From Neisseria subflava (GTDB lineage Bacteria > Pseudomonadota > Gammaproteobacteria > Burkholderiales > Neisseriaceae), in assembly GCF_003044935.1 (NCBI RefSeq), contig NZ_POXP01000001.1, positions 868,001-932,000 on the forward strand: a DNA stretch of 64,000 bases, read 5' to 3'. The position numbers and the translations under genes are program-made. The notes beneath the pieces were generated by a model. That model did no database searches, was not told the DNA's origin, and worked only from the letters and a program-made list of their open reading frames with translations. The first letter of the stretch is position 1. Every line of letters begins with the position of its first letter. Shown in pieces: positions 36,694 to 45,946 of this stretch.

Positions 36694-37764
36694 ATGAAGA
36701 AGTTATCTTACTTTATTGCCACTGCCCTCATCGGCTCTTCCCTAAGTGCCGCCCATGCCGAACCTAAAATGAGCGGCACCATCTACATCATGACCGAGGT
36801 CGAACACAACAATAAAACCGGCGTCACCAATACAACCATTTCCGATAAAAGTTCCAGTCTTTATCTCTCCGATGAAGTACGACTCAACAACGACTTATGG
36901 CTGAAATGGCAACTTGGCTCCTTTATTTACTTCGATTCCGACCGCTGGGGCGGTTGGGGTACTGCCGACTCATACGTCGCTCTCAACAGCTACAAAAACC
37001 TTGGCACCGTCAAAATGGGTTACATCAGTACGCCCATGAACAGCATTTATCTGAACCCGTTCGACACCAACAGCCCGATTTTAGAGTTCGGCAAAATTTC
37101 TCGCTTCGGCCAACGCCGTGTTTCCATGGCTTATGAGTCGCCTTGGAAAAACGGTTTCCAATTCAAATTCAACGTTTCCCCCGGTTCCAATGCCGCGCGC
37201 AACAACAATGACTGGAATCCGGACAAAAAACGTGACGGCGACTGGGTCTTCGGCTGGGGCGTGGACTACTACCACCCCAACAACGGCTTTAACGCGCACT
37301 ACGCTGCCGAATACGCACCCAACGACTCTCCAACCGAAACCAAAGACTTCCAAGCCCATGCATTCATGGCCGGATACAGCAAAGACAAAATCTCCGTCGA
37401 TGCCGCATTCCAATACGCCAAAAATACTTGCGACGGCTTCAGCTGCTGGGGCGTATGGAAAGATGCGGCAGGCAACGTAGCCGGTTCTTACGACAAAGAA
37501 ATCAACAACACCAAAGAATTTATGGTGTCCGGCTCATACAAAGTAGGAAATTTCAAACCTCAAATCGGCTTTGCCTACGGTAAAAGCTCTGTCGGCGAAG
37601 ACTACAAACACGTCGCCGTCAGCACCGATTACAGCTTCTCCAAACGGACAACCGCCACACTCGGTGCCGGCTGGTTGAAAGAAAACGTCAATCCGAAATA
37701 CGAAGAAGATTTGCCGAAAAAATCTTCTTACGCAGTGGGCATGGTATTCAAACACCGCTATTAA
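36694..37764 (+). CDS. Gram-negative porin
   Basis: The 356-residue precursor has a cleavable signal (SSLSAAHA) and a mature chain of alternating beta strands with aromatic girdles (MSGTIYIMTEV, LNNDLWLKWQLGSFIYF, NLGTVKMGYISTP, RRVSMAYESP, FQFKFNVSPG) and a final strand SSYAVGMVFKHRY. This is the neisserial trimeric porin type; a loop Cys pair (CDGFSC) near 247-252 is unusual for the family. The last residue is Tyr rather than the usual Phe. It differs from PorA/PorB by the short loops. Strong RBS and flanking terminator suggest a monocistronic abundant protein. Confidence 0.85.
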   Translation: MKKLSYFIATALIGSSLSAAHAEPKMSGTIYIMTEVEHNNKTGVTNTTISDKSSSLYLSDEVRLNNDLWLKWQLGSFIYFDSDRWGGWGTADSYVALNSYKNLGTVKMGYISTPMNSIYLNPFDTNSPILEFGKISRFGQRRVSMAYESPWKNGFQFKFNVSPGSNAARNNNDWNPDKKRDGDWVFGWGVDYYHPNNGFNAHYAAEYAPNDSPTETKDFQAHAFMAGYSKDKISVDAAFQYAKNTCDGFSCWGVWKDAAGNVAGSYDKEINNTKEFMVSGSYKVGNFKPQIGFAYGKSSVGEDYKHVAVSTDYSFSKRTTATLGAGWLKENVNPKYEEDLPKKSSYAVGMVFKHRY

Positions 37765-37777
37765 TGCCTGACAGATT

Positions 37778-37813
37778 AAAGGCCGTCTGAAACAATTTGT
37801 TCAGACGGCCTTT
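37778..37813. terminator. DUS terminator of the porin gene
   Basis: AAAGGCCGTCTGAAACA/TGTTCAGACGGCCTTTT forms the stem, with a T-run on the + strand, 14 bp after the stop. Confidence 0.88.
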
Positions 37814-37891
37814 TCTACATCCTATAATTAAACTTGCAGCCCACCTTAAAAATCATTACATTGCCCACACTCAAGCAACAAAAACGTCATC

Positions 37892-39406
37892 ATGAACGCC
37901 CACCGCACCCTCATCATCTCCGTTTTTATCGTCGCCAGCTGCGGCCTCGCTTACGAGCTCATCATCGCCGCTCTCGCAAGCTATCTTTTGGGCGACAGTA
38001 TTTTGCAGTTTTCCTCCGTCATCGGGCTTTATCTGTTTTCAATGGGTATCGGTGCCCACCTGACCCAATACATCAAAGATAAAGACGTGTTGCACCGCTT
38101 CATCGAAATCGAACTTCTGGTCGGCATCATCGGCGGCATTTCCGCGCTGGCATTATTTGTGGCCTTCGGTTTATCCGCCGCCCCGTTCCGCACCCTGCTC
38201 TACGCTTTTGTACTGATTGTCGGCATGGTTGTCGGCATGGAAATCCCTTTGGTTATGCGCGTGTTAAACCAAAAAGGTGCGGAATTTAAAGAACTCGTTT
38301 CCAAAGTATTGACCTTCGACTACTTGGGCGCACTTGCCGTCTCCTTATTATTTCCGCTCCTGCTCGCCCCCAAACTCGGCATGGCGCGTTCCGCCTTGTT
38401 GTTTGGCATCTTCAACGCCGCCGTCGCCTATCTGACCGCGCGCGTCTTCAAAGCCGAACTGCCCCGTTACCGCGCCATCCGCCTGCGTGCGCTGATTGTC
38501 TTATCCATCCTCGCCATCATCTTCGTCTACGCCGACCGTATTTCCTTCAAAGCTGAACAAAGCTATTTTGGCGACCCCGTCGTCTATCAAAGCCACTCAC
38601 CCTACCAGCGGCTGGTCGTTACCCGCTGGAAAAACGACACCCGCCTCTATATCAACGGCAACCTGCAATTCTCCTCACGCGACGAAGCCCGTTACCATGA
38701 AGCACTTGTCCTGCCTGCCATGCAGATGGTTCCCAACGCCGAGCGCGTCCTGATTCTCGGTGGCGGCGACGGATTGGCGGCACGCGAAGTCTTAAAATAT
38801 CCGCAGGTCAAAAATGTTACTTTGGTTGACCTCGACCCCGACATGACCGCCACTTTTAGAACTTCCGCCACCTTAAGCGCCCTCAACCAAGGCTCGCTGT
38901 CCCATCCCAAAATGCACGTCGTCAACGACGATGCCGCCAAATGGCTGGAAGGGTCGTCTGAAAAATTCGACGTTATCATCATCGACCTGCCCGACCCGTC
39001 CAATTTCTCGCTGGGCAAACTCTACTCCGTCCCTATGTACCGCCTCGTTGCCCGCCATCTTGAGCCGCAGGGCAAGATTGTTGTGCAATCGACTTCGCCT
39101 TATTTCGCCCCTAACGCCTACTGGTCGGTCGTTGCCACCCTCGAAGCGGCCAAGTTGAATACCGCACCCTATCATGTCTACGTCCCTTCCTTTGGCGAAT
39201 GGGGATTTGTGTTGGCAGGGTTTGACCAAAATTTCCCCATTCCGCAAAAATTCGACGTACCCACCCGCTATCTCAATGCCCAGACCGTTGCCGAAATGTT
39301 TCGCTTTCCGCCTGATATGGCAAGGCGCAAGGTGGAAGCAAATTATTTGAACAACCAAATCCTCGTCAGTTATTTTGAAAGCGATTGGAACAATGTGATG
39401 CGATAG
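37892..39406 (+). CDS. speE: Membrane-bound polyamine aminopropyltransferase (spermidine synthase-like)
   Basis: The 504-residue protein has about seven N-terminal transmembrane segments (residues 1-215, starting LIISVFIVASCGLAYELIIAAL) fused to a Rossmann methyltransferase-like spermidine synthase domain. The latter shows YQRLVVTRWKNDTRLYINGNLQFSSRDEARYHEAL near 230, VLILGGGDGLAAREVLKYP near 287 and DLPDPSN near 361. Soluble SpeE uses decarboxylated S-adenosylmethionine and putrescine; membrane-fused versions are less studied, so the exact acceptor is uncertain. Confidence 0.88.
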   Translation: MNAHRTLIISVFIVASCGLAYELIIAALASYLLGDSILQFSSVIGLYLFSMGIGAHLTQYIKDKDVLHRFIEIELLVGIIGGISALALFVAFGLSAAPFRTLLYAFVLIVGMVVGMEIPLVMRVLNQKGAEFKELVSKVLTFDYLGALAVSLLFPLLLAPKLGMARSALLFGIFNAAVAYLTARVFKAELPRYRAIRLRALIVLSILAIIFVYADRISFKAEQSYFGDPVVYQSHSPYQRLVVTRWKNDTRLYINGNLQFSSRDEARYHEALVLPAMQMVPNAERVLILGGGDGLAAREVLKYPQVKNVTLVDLDPDMTATFRTSATLSALNQGSLSHPKMHVVNDDAAKWLEGSSEKFDVIIIDLPDPSNFSLGKLYSVPMYRLVARHLEPQGKIVVQSTSPYFAPNAYWSVVATLEAAKLNTAPYHVYVPSFGEWGFVLAGFDQNFPIPQKFDVPTRYLNAQTVAEMFRFPPDMARRKVEANYLNNQILVSYFESDWNNVMR

Positions 39407-39414
39407 AATATCTA

Positions 39415-39463
39415 AAAGTCGTCTGAAACATCTGTCTTCTTTTAATCTCCGTTCAGACAGCCT
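39415..39463. repeat. Degenerate DUS inverted pair
   Basis: AGTCGTCTGAAAC and GTTCAGACAGCCT each differ from the DUS by one base, and the arms are 24 bp apart; a weak terminator for the spermidine synthase gene. Confidence 0.5.
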
Positions 39464-39573
39464 CATCGCCCGTTTACCCTTTTTCACACAGCATTTGCTT
39501 GAAAAAATAAGGTTTATCTTTATCTAGATAGAACACAATCGACACTATCCGTTGAATGAAGGAACAAACACTT

Positions 39574-40041
39574 ATGCAGTATTTTGGAATCGGTTTTTTG
39601 GTTTTAATCTTTTTGGAAATCATGTCCATCGTCTGGGTTGCCGACTGGATAGGTGGCGGCTGGACGCTGTTTGTGATGGCTCTCAGCTTTATCAGCGGTA
39701 TCTTTATGCTGCGCCATACCGGCATCTCAGGCCTTTTACTCGCAGGTGCAGCCGTCCGCAGCGGCCAAAACATTTCCCTCTATCAGATGCTGTGGCCGAT
39801 TCGCTATACTGCTGCCGCGGTTTTCCTGCTCAGTCCCGGCTTTATTTCAACCGCCGTCGCCCTGCTCTTGCTGATTCCGTTTAGAGGCAACGCGACCGCT
39901 TCTTCTACGCAGTCTTTCCAAAGCCGTCAGACTTACAGCTCCGCCAAAGAGGATGAAGACATTATCGAAGGCGAATATACGGTTACGCGCACCAGCAAAG
40001 CCGACAAGCCGCAAGACTATATCGAACACAAACCCGATTGA
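39574..40041 (+). CDS. fxsA: FxsA-family membrane protein
   Basis: The 155-residue product has three to four transmembrane segments in its first ~105 residues (FGIGFLVLIFLEIMSIVWVADWIGGGWTLFVMALSF..., LSPGFISTAVALLLLIPF) and a charged cytoplasmic tail. The GGGWTL and LLLIPF patterns are those of FxsA, whose E. coli member relieves phage T7 exclusion by the F plasmid when overproduced. ATG 39574 is chosen because AAGGA precedes it; ATG 39556 lacks an RBS. Confidence 0.88.
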   Translation: MQYFGIGFLVLIFLEIMSIVWVADWIGGGWTLFVMALSFISGIFMLRHTGISGLLLAGAAVRSGQNISLYQMLWPIRYTAAAVFLLSPGFISTAVALLLLIPFRGNATASSTQSFQSRQTYSSAKEDEDIIEGEYTVTRTSKADKPQDYIEHKPD

Positions 40042-40056
40042 CGACTTCCTTCATAA

Positions 40057-40110
40057 AAGGCCGTCTGAAATAAAAATACCTCAAAAGTGTTTCATATTTC
40101 AGACGGCCTT
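40057..40110. terminator. DUS terminator of fxsA
   Basis: AAGGCCGTCTGAAAT and ATTTCAGACGGCCTT form a 15-bp stem with a 24-base loop, 16 bp after fxsA. Confidence 0.75.
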
Positions 40111-40219
40111 AGTCATCTCCAGGCTTTGAAAATGTAAATATCGGTTTGTAATTCGGTTATTCCGCATAAATCATTTAAAATAAGCAGTTATTTTGATTCT
40201 AAAAACGACACGGTACCCA

Positions 40220-42067
40220 ATGAACGTTCAACGTCTTTTCCCTCTCTCCCTCAGCTTGATTACCGCCGCTGTTTTATCGGCGTGCGCTACCCAAAACACA
40301 CCGACTGCTTCGAAAACCGAAACCGTCGTTCAGCCTAAATCTACTTCTATTCCTTCACGCCGCGCCGACAGCGAATCCAAAGTCCTGTCCGATTACAGCC
40401 AATACCAAAGCGCCATCGATGCCGCCAAACGCGGCGACGATGCTTGGGTACAACAATTTTTATCCCAAGCCAGCGACAGCGCAATGGCTGAAAATGTCCG
40501 CAACGAATGGCTGAAAACCTTGGGCGCGCGCGGCCAATGGGATTTGTTCCGTCAAGAATTCAGCAAATTGAACGCCGCCGGCGTCGCACAAGAAGTGCAA
40601 TGTTATGCCGATTTGAGCAGCGGCAATTACAGCAAAGCCGCCGAGCTGGTTCGCGTTACCGGCAAACTGCCTGCTGGCTGTACCCGCTTGGTTGAAAGCG
40701 CGGCAGCTTCAGGCCGTCTGAACGCCAACGATGCATGGCGTCGCGTACGCGGCTTATTGAGCAACAGCCAAACCACAGATGCACGCAACCTCGCCGCCGC
40801 ATTGGGCAGCCCCTTTGAAGGTGGCGCGCAAGGCGCAACCGAATACAGCCTGTTGAGCGTAATCGGCAAAGATGCACGCAAATCCGCTTCTGCCGCCGCT
40901 ACCCTGTCCGACATGGAATCAGGCCTCAGCCGCGAACAACGCAGCTTCGCATGGGGCGTATTGGGCCACTACCATGCACAAAGCCAAAATATGCCGACCG
41001 CTTTGAGCTACTACGGCCGCGTTTCCGACCGCAAACAACTGACCGACGAACAATTGGAATGGTACGCACGCGCCGCTTTGCGTCTGCAGCGTTGGGACGA
41101 ATTGGCAAGCGTAATTCAGCATATGCCTGAAAAACTGCAAAAAGACCCGACATGGCAATATTGGCTGGGCCGCAGCTTTTCCGCACAAGGCAAAAGCGGC
41201 CAAGCCAAAGAAATGTACGAAAAAGCCGCCGCTTCCGGCCGCAATTTCTACGCCGTAATGGCAGGTGAAGAACTGGGCCGCCGCATCAATACGCGCAACA
41301 ACGTTTCCGATGCCGATGCCAGAGACGTCCGCCGCATGAGCGAAGACGGTGCCATCAAACGCGCATTGGTTCTGTTTAAAAACAGCCAAAGCAACGGCGA
41401 TTCCAAAATGCGCCGTCAGGCACAGGCGGAATGGCGTTTTGCCACCCGCGACTTCAACGAAGACAACCTGCTGACTGCCGCACAAGTTGCTTTTGACAAC
41501 CAGTTCTACGACATGGCGATCAACAGTGCCGACCGTACCGACCACAAACTCAACTACAAACTGCGCTATCTCTCTCCGTTTAAAGACCTGACCGTCCGCT
41601 ATGCCGCACAGGCAGGCGTTGACCCTGCATGGGTTTACGGTTTGATTCGCCAAGAAAGCCGCTTTGTCATGGGTGCGCAATCCAGCGTCGGCGCACAAGG
41701 CCTGATGCAGGTCATGCCTGCGACCGCCCGCGAAATCGCCGGCAAAATCGGCATGAGCAGCAGTGAACTCTACACCATGGACGGCAACATCCGCATGGGT
41801 ACTTGGTACATGGCAGATGCCAAACGCCGCCTGCAAAATAACGAAGTAATGGCCACCGCAGGCTACAATGCCGGCCCCGGCCGCGCCCGCAACTGGCAGG
41901 CTTCTTCGCCTTTAGAAGGCGCGATTTACGCCGAGACCATCCCATTCACCGAAACCCGCGACTACGTGAAAAAAGTTATGACCAACGCGACTTATTACGC
42001 GTCATTGTTCAACGAACCGCAAACTTCGTTGAAACAACGTATGGGTACGGTTCCCGGCCGTTATTAA
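40220..42067 (+). CDS. ltgA: Soluble lytic transglycosylase LtgA (Slt70-like)
   Basis: LtgA cleaves the MurNAc-GlcNAc bond to give 1,6-anhydro-muropeptides. The 615-residue lipoprotein precursor has lipobox LSAC near 23, a helical superhelix U/L domain (about 50-440) and a C-terminal SLT domain with the catalytic Glu in IRQESRF near 479, GAQGLMQVMPATA near 492 and AGYNAGPGR near 551. ATG 40220 gives the length known for neisserial LtgA. The lysozyme-like fold and lipid anchor suggest a periplasmic outer-membrane-attached enzyme. Confidence 0.95.
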   Translation: MNVQRLFPLSLSLITAAVLSACATQNTPTASKTETVVQPKSTSIPSRRADSESKVLSDYSQYQSAIDAAKRGDDAWVQQFLSQASDSAMAENVRNEWLKTLGARGQWDLFRQEFSKLNAAGVAQEVQCYADLSSGNYSKAAELVRVTGKLPAGCTRLVESAAASGRLNANDAWRRVRGLLSNSQTTDARNLAAALGSPFEGGAQGATEYSLLSVIGKDARKSASAAATLSDMESGLSREQRSFAWGVLGHYHAQSQNMPTALSYYGRVSDRKQLTDEQLEWYARAALRLQRWDELASVIQHMPEKLQKDPTWQYWLGRSFSAQGKSGQAKEMYEKAAASGRNFYAVMAGEELGRRINTRNNVSDADARDVRRMSEDGAIKRALVLFKNSQSNGDSKMRRQAQAEWRFATRDFNEDNLLTAAQVAFDNQFYDMAINSADRTDHKLNYKLRYLSPFKDLTVRYAAQAGVDPAWVYGLIRQESRFVMGAQSSVGAQGLMQVMPATAREIAGKIGMSSSELYTMDGNIRMGTWYMADAKRRLQNNEVMATAGYNAGPGRARNWQASSPLEGAIYAETIPFTETRDYVKKVMTNATYYASLFNEPQTSLKQRMGTVPGRY

Positions 42068-42075
42068 TACCCGAT

Positions 42076-42119
42076 AGGCCGTCTGAAAAGTGAGACAGAA
42101 TCAAACGTTCAGACGGCCT
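42076..42119. terminator. DUS terminator of ltgA
   Basis: AGGCCGTCTGAA and TTCAGACGGCCT are 20 bp apart, eight bases after the ltgA stop. Confidence 0.75.
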
Positions 42120-42125
42120 GCAACC

Positions 42126-42154
42126 TTGACAGACCATCGGGTTTATAAGATAAT
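42126..42154 (+). promoter_or_regulatory. rpsU promoter
   Basis: A consensus -35 TTGACA (42126-42131), 17-bp spacer and GATAAT (42149-42154) form a strong sigma70 promoter. It predicts a 5' leader of about 185 nt before rpsU. Confidence 0.8.
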
Positions 42155-42189
42155 CGCCCGATTGTTTCTGACCGAAAAGGTCACTTGCA

Positions 42190-42229
42190 CGGCAAAAGCC
42201 GACTTGTTAGGAGGTGATGTTTACATCAC
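42190..42229 (+). promoter_or_regulatory. rpsU leader element: extended anti-SD complement and hairpins
   Basis: AGGAGGTGAT (42209-42218) matches the complement of the 16S 3' end over ten bases. Its right half enters a hairpin GTGATG-TTTA-CATCAC (42214-42229), and a small hairpin CGGC-AAAA-GCCG lies just before (42190-42201). An ATG at 42217 opens a 30-codon ORF but only two bases from the core SD. Because S21 acts near the 16S 3' end, autoregulation is a plausible inference. Confidence 0.45.
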
Positions 42230-42344
42230 GGCGCGTATCCCGCCCTGCCCTCGGCAAACCAGCGATACAACAACTCCCCCATTATGACAAACCGTCCTCT
42301 ATTTCTTAAAACGGTTTGATTGAACAAAATTTAAAGGAAATAAA

Positions 42345-42557
42345 ATGCCTGCTATTCGTGTTAAAGAGAATGAACCATTTGAAGTTGCCATGCGTCGTTT
42401 CAAACGTGCCGTAGAAAAAACCGGTCTGTTGACCGAACTGCGCGCCCGTGAAGCGTACGAAAAACCAACTACCGAACGCAAACGCAAAAAAGCTGCTGCA
42501 GCCAAACGTCTGCAAAAACGTCTGCGCAGCCAACAACTGCCTCCTAAAATGTACTAA
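42345..42557 (+). CDS. rpsU: 30S ribosomal protein S21
   Basis: The 70-residue basic protein begins [21 protein letters not shown] and ends in a Lys/Arg-rich tail, as in bS21, which binds the 30S platform near the 16S 3' end and aids initiation. AAAGGA lies upstream of the ATG. It precedes yqeY, as in many bacteria, but no dnaG follows here. Confidence 0.98.
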   Translation: MPAIRVKENEPFEVAMRRFKRAVEKTGLLTELRAREAYEKPTTERKRKKAAAAKRLQKRLRSQQLPPKMY

Positions 42558-42582
42558 TTACAGGCCTGCCCTGTGATAAACG

Positions 42583-42615
42583 ACACACCGCAAGGGCAGC
42601 TTTGCGGTGTGTTTT
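42583..42615 (+). terminator. Intrinsic terminator between rpsU and yqeY
   Basis: ACACACCGCAA and TTGCGGTGTGT form an 11-bp stem with an 8-base loop followed by TTTTG and TTTTT. It likely reduces read-through into yqeY. Confidence 0.85.
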
Positions 42616-42655
42616 GTTTTTCAGACGGCATCTTTTTATATAAAGTGAGAACATT

Positions 42656-43102
42656 ATGAGCCTAAAAACACAATTAACCGAAGACATGAAAACCGCCATG
42701 CGTGCCAAAGACCAAGTATCTTTAAGCACCATCCGCCTGATTAATGCCGCCATCAAACAATTTGAAGTAGATGAGCGCACTGAAGCCGATGACGCAAAAG
42801 TCATCTCTATTCTGACCAAAATGGTGAAACAGCGCAAAGACAGCGCCAAAATCTACACCGAAGCCGGTCGTCAAGATTTGGCTGACAAAGAAAACGCGGA
42901 AATCGAAATCCTCAACCGCTACCTGCCGCAAATGATGTCTGCAGAAGAAATCAAGACTGTCGTTGAAGCAGCCATTACAGAAACCGGTGCATCAGGCATG
43001 GCCGATATGGGCAAAGTCATGGGTGTACTGAAAACCCGTCTGGCCGGCAAAGCCGACATGGGTGAAGTCAACAAGGTTTTGAAAGCCGCATTGACTGCTT
43101 AA
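42656..43102 (+). CDS. yqeY: GatB/YqeY domain protein
   Basis: The 148-residue helical protein resembles the C-terminal tRNA-binding domain of GatB (LSTIRLINAAIKQFEVDERTEADDAKVISILTKMVKQRKDS pattern; MADMGKVMGVLKTRLAGKADMGEVNKVLKAAL). YqeY proteins stand alone, often downstream of rpsU, and their role is unknown though tRNA-dependent amidation has been proposed by analogy. Confidence 0.93.
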   Translation: MSLKTQLTEDMKTAMRAKDQVSLSTIRLINAAIKQFEVDERTEADDAKVISILTKMVKQRKDSAKIYTEAGRQDLADKENAEIEILNRYLPQMMSAEEIKTVVEAAITETGASGMADMGKVMGVLKTRLAGKADMGEVNKVLKAALTA

Positions 43103-43114
43103 TCATCAATAATT

Positions 43115-43153
43115 AAAAAGGCTGTCTGAAATATTATTTTCAGACGGCCTTTC
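43115..43153. terminator. DUS-type terminator between yqeY and accD
   Basis: AAAAAGGCTGTCTGAAA (one DUS base changed) and TTTTCAGACGGCCTTT pair between two convergent genes. Confidence 0.85.
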
Positions 43154-43165
43154 TTATTGTGCCAA

Positions 43166-44032
43166 TCAAGCGGCAGTTACTTTACCTTCATGACGCAACA
43201 AAGTAATCAAATCGCTGATACGTTTTTTCATGGAACGGCGATCGACGATTTGGTCGATTGCCCCCTTCTCCAACAAGAATTCTGCACGTTGGAAACCTTC
43301 CGGCAAGGTTTCACGTACAGTCTGCTCGATAACGCGCGGACCGGCAAAACCAATCAGCGCATTCGGTTCTGCCAAAACCACATCGCCCAAGAAGGCAAAG
43401 CTGGCAGATACGCCGCCCATGGTCGGGTCGGTCAATACAGAAATAAACGGCAGACGTTTTTCAGTCAGCAAATGCAAAGCCGCGCTGGTCTTCGTCATCT
43501 GCATCAAAGAGTTAATCCCTTCCTGCATACGCGCACCACCGGAAGCCGCCACACAAATAAACGAACAATTATCTGCAACGGCACGACGTACACCCTGAAC
43601 GAAACGCTCACCCACGACCGAACCCATAGAGCCGCCGATAAAACGGAATTCAAACGCAGCCACAACGACAGGCAGGCCGTTCATGGTGCCTTTCATAACA
43701 ACCAATGCATCGTCTTCGCCGGTTGCTTTACGCGCAGCCGCGAGGCGGTCGGGATATTTTTTGCTGTCTTTGAATTTCAGCGGGTCGGTCGGTTTAATAT
43801 TGGCTGCAATCTCTTCACGGCCTTCTTCATCCAAAAGTAGATTCAAACGTTCGCGCGCAGAAAGCGGATTGTGGTGATTACATTTCGGGCAGACTTCGCT
43901 GTTTTGCTTCAACTCGGTTGAATAAACCGTTGCCGAACAAGACGGACATTTGTGCCACAGGCCTTCAGGGACGCTGGACGAACTGCTTCGGTTTTTAATT
44001 TTCGGAGGAAGAATTTTATCTAGCCAGCTCAT
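43166..44032 (-). CDS. accD: Acetyl-CoA carboxylase carboxyltransferase subunit beta
   Basis: The 288-residue subunit transfers the carboxyl group from carboxybiotin to acetyl-CoA, the first step of fatty acid synthesis. It has the N-terminal zinc ribbon with CPSC near 30 and CPKC near 49, then the crotonase-like fold with SGGARMQEG near 166 and [12 protein letters not shown] near 200. AAGGAG precedes the ATG. It lies 75 bp after trpA, the trpA-accD order common in beta-proteobacteria; folC is not next. Confidence 0.97.
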   Translation of the reverse strand: MSWLDKILPPKIKNRSSSSSVPEGLWHKCPSCSATVYSTELKQNSEVCPKCNHHNPLSARERLNLLLDEEGREEIAANIKPTDPLKFKDSKKYPDRLAAARKATGEDDALVVMKGTMNGLPVVVAAFEFRFIGGSMGSVVGERFVQGVRRAVADNCSFICVAASGGARMQEGINSLMQMTKTSAALHLLTEKRLPFISVLTDPTMGGVSASFAFLGDVVLAEPNALIGFAGPRVIEQTVRETLPEGFQRAEFLLEKGAIDQIVDRRSMKKRISDLITLLRHEGKVTAA

Positions 44033-44053
44033 GAATGACTCCTTGGAATTCAG

Positions 44054-44093
44054 AATTCAGACGGCCTGTTGAATGTAAGGCCGTCTGAAATAA
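44054..44093. repeat. DUS pair between trpA and accD
   Basis: TTCAGACGGCCT is followed 13 bp later by AGGCCGTCTGAA in the short gap within the presumed operon. Confidence 0.7.
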
Positions 44094-44107
44094 TGGAATA
44101 AAAAATA

Positions 44108-44893
44108 TTAGCGAATCGCGTCTTTCAACTCTTTAACCAACACGCCTACCGCTTCGGCCTCGCTACCTGCGTGGCTTTCAATCTCTTTGACGATACGGCT
44201 GCCGACAATAACGGCATCCGCTACCGCACCAATTTTACGCGCACTCTCCGCATTATTGATGCCGAAGCCGACACCAATCGGAATATCGATGTATTTGCGC
44301 AAAAGCTCTATTTTACGCGAAACTTCTTCAGTATCCAAACTTGCCGCACCGGTCACGCCTTTGAGCGATACATAATACACAAAACCGCCGGCTACTTTGG
44401 TAATCGTTTGAATACGCTCCTCAGTTGTTGTTGGCGCAATAAGGAAAATACAATCAATACCTTGCTCTTTCAACGAGTCATGCAGCGGGGTAATGGTTTC
44501 TACCGGAGAATCCACAGTCAATACGCCATCCACGCCAGCGTCGGCAGCCGCTTGTGCAAACGCTTGATAACCCATTTTATGTACTGGGTTCAAATAGCCC
44601 ATTAACACAATCGGCGTTTTATCATTGGTTTGGCGGAACAAACGTACTGTTTCCAATACGTCGTACAAAGAAACATGATTTGCCAACGCCCTTTCAGCCG
44701 CACGCTGAATGGTCGGACCATCCGCCATCGGGTCAGAAAACGGCACACCCAGTTCCAAAATATCAGCACCGTTAGCCACCAGGCTATGCATCAATGCCAA
44801 GGTCGTCTCAAGGTTGGGATCACCCACTGTAATATAAGGAATCAGTGCTTTTGCGCCATTGAGCGCTGAGAAAGTTTGTTGGATTCTGCTCAT
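44108..44893 (-). CDS. trpA: Tryptophan synthase alpha subunit
   Basis: TrpA cleaves indole-3-glycerol phosphate to indole and G3P; indole passes to TrpB. The 261-residue TIM barrel has catalytic Glu in LELGVPFSDPMADGP near 49 and Asp near 60, and phosphate-binding GVTGA near 180, GFGINN and VIVGSRIV near 230. trpB is not adjacent in this window. Confidence 0.97.
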   Translation of the reverse strand: MSRIQQTFSALNGAKALIPYITVGDPNLETTLALMHSLVANGADILELGVPFSDPMADGPTIQRAAERALANHVSLYDVLETVRLFRQTNDKTPIVLMGYLNPVHKMGYQAFAQAAADAGVDGVLTVDSPVETITPLHDSLKEQGIDCIFLIAPTTTEERIQTITKVAGGFVYYVSLKGVTGAASLDTEEVSRKIELLRKYIDIPIGVGFGINNAESARKIGAVADAVIVGSRIVKEIESHAGSEAEAVGVLVKELKDAIR

Positions 44894-45198
44894 TTTCTGC
44901 TATCCATTTCATCGATTCGAATGTTGTCCGACAGCCTAATCTATTCTGCCGTTACATTTATTGTAAAAAACTTAGTCTGCCGCAAAAACAAATGGCCGCT
45001 TTTCCCAATCGGCAAACAAGAGGCTAAGTATAACATTTACGGCTATTTCATAGAATCATTTGCAATCAAGATTCTGATATTTTGAAAGCAATATAAAACA
45101 ATAAAGGCCGTCTGAAAATCATTCAAACAGCCTTTATTAGAATCAATTATGCAAATCTTTGTATGCTTTCGCACTTTTGATCAGATTTTTCCTATCAA
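44894..45198. other. Intergenic region upstream of trpA
   Basis: This 305-bp stretch has no gene. On the minus strand TATACT (plus AGTATA near 45027) is a possible -10 for trpA. At 45100-45138 AATAAAGGCCGTCTGAA and TTCAAACAGCCTTTATT form a terminator-like stem with two changed DUS bases, serving the MerR-like gene that ends at 45199. Confidence 0.5.
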
Positions 45199-45546
45199 TT
45201 ACAGCTCAACATGATGGTTTTGTTGTTCAAAACCAAGATGACGCTCCAAATCAGACAAAATCTGCGTCAGACCATGACGGACTTCTTCCGCATTGGCGGC
45301 AGGATTGCCGTTTGCATCCAAAGCGCCACGGCTGAACGTATCGATATACGGTTCAAACGTATCTTTCAGTTTCAACAACTTAACTACATCTGAGCGCGTA
45401 TATCGATCGCCACCGTATCCAATCACAACATTATTTTCATGTTGCCATTGGGCAAACTGAGCCGGGCTGATTTGCACCAATTGGCACATCTCATCCAACG
45501 TAAAATAACGCTTGGCAGGAATAACCGGATTATTGTTGTTTGTCAT
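45199..45546 (-). CDS. MerR-like HTH protein downstream of ihfA
   Basis: The 115-residue product has an N-terminal winged-helix-like segment ([25 protein letters not shown], then [21 protein letters not shown]) resembling the HTH and wing of MerR proteins but without the usual R-Y-W pattern. No effector Cys or His cluster is seen. ATG 45546 overlaps the ihfA end by 17 bp and follows GGAG at 8 bp, so translation is coupled to ihfA. A MerR-like gene after ihfA is frequent in related bacteria; function unknown. Confidence 0.75.
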   Translation of the reverse strand: MTNNNNPVIPAKRYFTLDEMCQLVQISPAQFAQWQHENNVVIGYGGDRYTRSDVVKLLKLKDTFEPYIDTFSRGALDANGNPAANAEEVRHGLTQILSDLERHLGFEQQNHHVEL

Positions 45547-45832
45547 AGTAATGCTCCACCATGCCTTTGAGTTTTTGGCTGGCATGGAAAGTTACCACAC
45601 GGCGTGCGGTAATCGGCACTTCTTCGCCTGTTTTAGGGTTACGGCCTGGGCGTTGAGGTTTGTCGCGCAATTGGAAATTGCCGAAACCGGAAATTTTAAT
45701 TTCTTCACCACGCGCCAAAGTGCTGCGGATTTCTTCAAAAAAGAGCTCGACGATTTCTTTGGCATCATTCTTGGTGACGTTGCTGACTTTGTCGACCAAA
45801 ATATCAGCCAATTCTGCTTTAGTTAGTGTCAT
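45530..45832 (-). CDS. ihfA: Integration host factor subunit alpha
   Basis: The 100-residue DNA-bending protein begins [16 protein letters not shown] and contains the [33 protein letters not shown] pattern, with the intercalating Pro in RNPKTG near 65. Only IhfA-length spacing is seen. GAAGG lies upstream. It follows pheT by 115 bp, the usual pheST-ihfA order. Confidence 0.97.
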   Translation of the reverse strand: MTLTKAELADILVDKVSNVTKNDAKEIVELFFEEIRSTLARGEEIKISGFGNFQLRDKPQRPGRNPKTGEEVPITARRVVTFHASQKLKGMVEHYYDKQQ

Positions 45833-45946
45833 GTGTTTACCTTCATTCAAACTGGTGCAATTATTACCAAAATTCTTTTAAAAATCAAGTCCTCACCAAA
45901 AAATCAAATATTATTGGTGATTTTTGGCGACAACTTTTATCTTATT

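Noticed and set aside
42217..42309. A 30-codon ORF in the rpsU leader
   Set aside because: The ATG is only two bases from the AGGAGG core and overlaps the hairpin; I treat it as a regulatory element, not a gene.
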